Part shown: positions 63,961 through 64,000 of the stretch, piece by piece
Numbering within the stretch: position 1 is the stretch's first letter
Layout of the letters: each line of letters opens with the position of its first letter
Assembly: GCA_022747635.1 (NCBI GenBank)
Contig: JAKTNV010000003.1
Span: 52,020,857 to 52,084,856, forward strand
From: Hetaerina americana
Taxonomy: Eukaryota; Arthropoda; Insecta; Odonata; Calopterygidae
Direction: 5' to 3'
Length of the DNA stretch: 64,000 nucleotides
Notes under the pieces: generated by a model
Seen by the model: the letters and a program-made list of their open reading frames with translations, nothing else
The model's database searches: none
Told to the model about the DNA's origin: nothing
Translations under genes and position numbers: made by a program

Positions 63961-64000
63961 GTAGTATAAATAAATGTTTATTTAAAAATACATGTTTTAT

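Overview
This window looks like AT-rich nuclear DNA from an animal with long introns and many repeats, most likely an arthropod and probably an insect. The reasons are widely spaced small exons with GT-AG borders, abundant (AT)n and (AC)n microsatellites, tRNA-derived SINE-like repeats, decayed LINE fragments and two mariner-type DNA transposons of the kind common in insects. There is no bacterial-style gene packing, operon or CRISPR array. The species cannot be read from the sequence.

The only cellular gene I can support is a secreted matricellular protein of the CCN family (CTGF/CYR61/NOV type) on the + strand. Five consecutive exons were reconstructed from splice signals, reading phase and cysteine pattern: 19759-19975 (IGFBP-like domain), 30465-30556 and 32799-32931 (two halves of a VWC domain), and 35599-35711 and 36054-36206 (two halves of a TSP1 domain). 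All four junctions are phase-consistent, and the IGFBP, VWC and TSP1 cysteine complements (12, 10 and 6) are complete. The signal-peptide exon upstream and the C-terminal cystine-knot (CTCK) exon downstream were not found. The other exons may lie elsewhere, or this gene may differ from the usual four-domain layout.

The rest is intronic or intergenic DNA filled with mobile elements. The left part (1-19.7 kb) holds microsatellites, a tRNA-derived SINE at 6.4 kb, two unnamed dispersed repeats (9.4/12.1 kb and 10.4/39.3 kb) and a decayed LINE at 14.6-16.7 kb. The CCN introns carry two further SINE families (22.9, 26.5, 26.9, 27.2 and 33.2 kb), including an inverted SINE pair. Downstream, 44.7-46.4 kb has a nearly identical 186-bp direct repeat. 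A second copy of the same LINE lies at 54.2-55.7 kb. A nearly intact mariner with unusually long (~149 bp) terminal inverted repeats and an open transposase frame lies at 55.9-57.25 kb, and an internally deleted, frameshifted mariner at 60.6-61.5 kb. The window ends with the broken ORF1 (gag-like) region of a different LINE, on the minus strand, at 61.8-64.0 kb.

Strongly purine-biased tracts recur along the + strand (12.4, 40.2, 41.8, 43.1 and 49.0 kb). They produce long but unconvincing open frames. I found no clearly novel multi-gene system. The most unusual items are the long-TIR mariner whose reading frame runs into its own terminal repeat, the near-identical direct repeat pair, and the tandem splice acceptor in the CCN gene.
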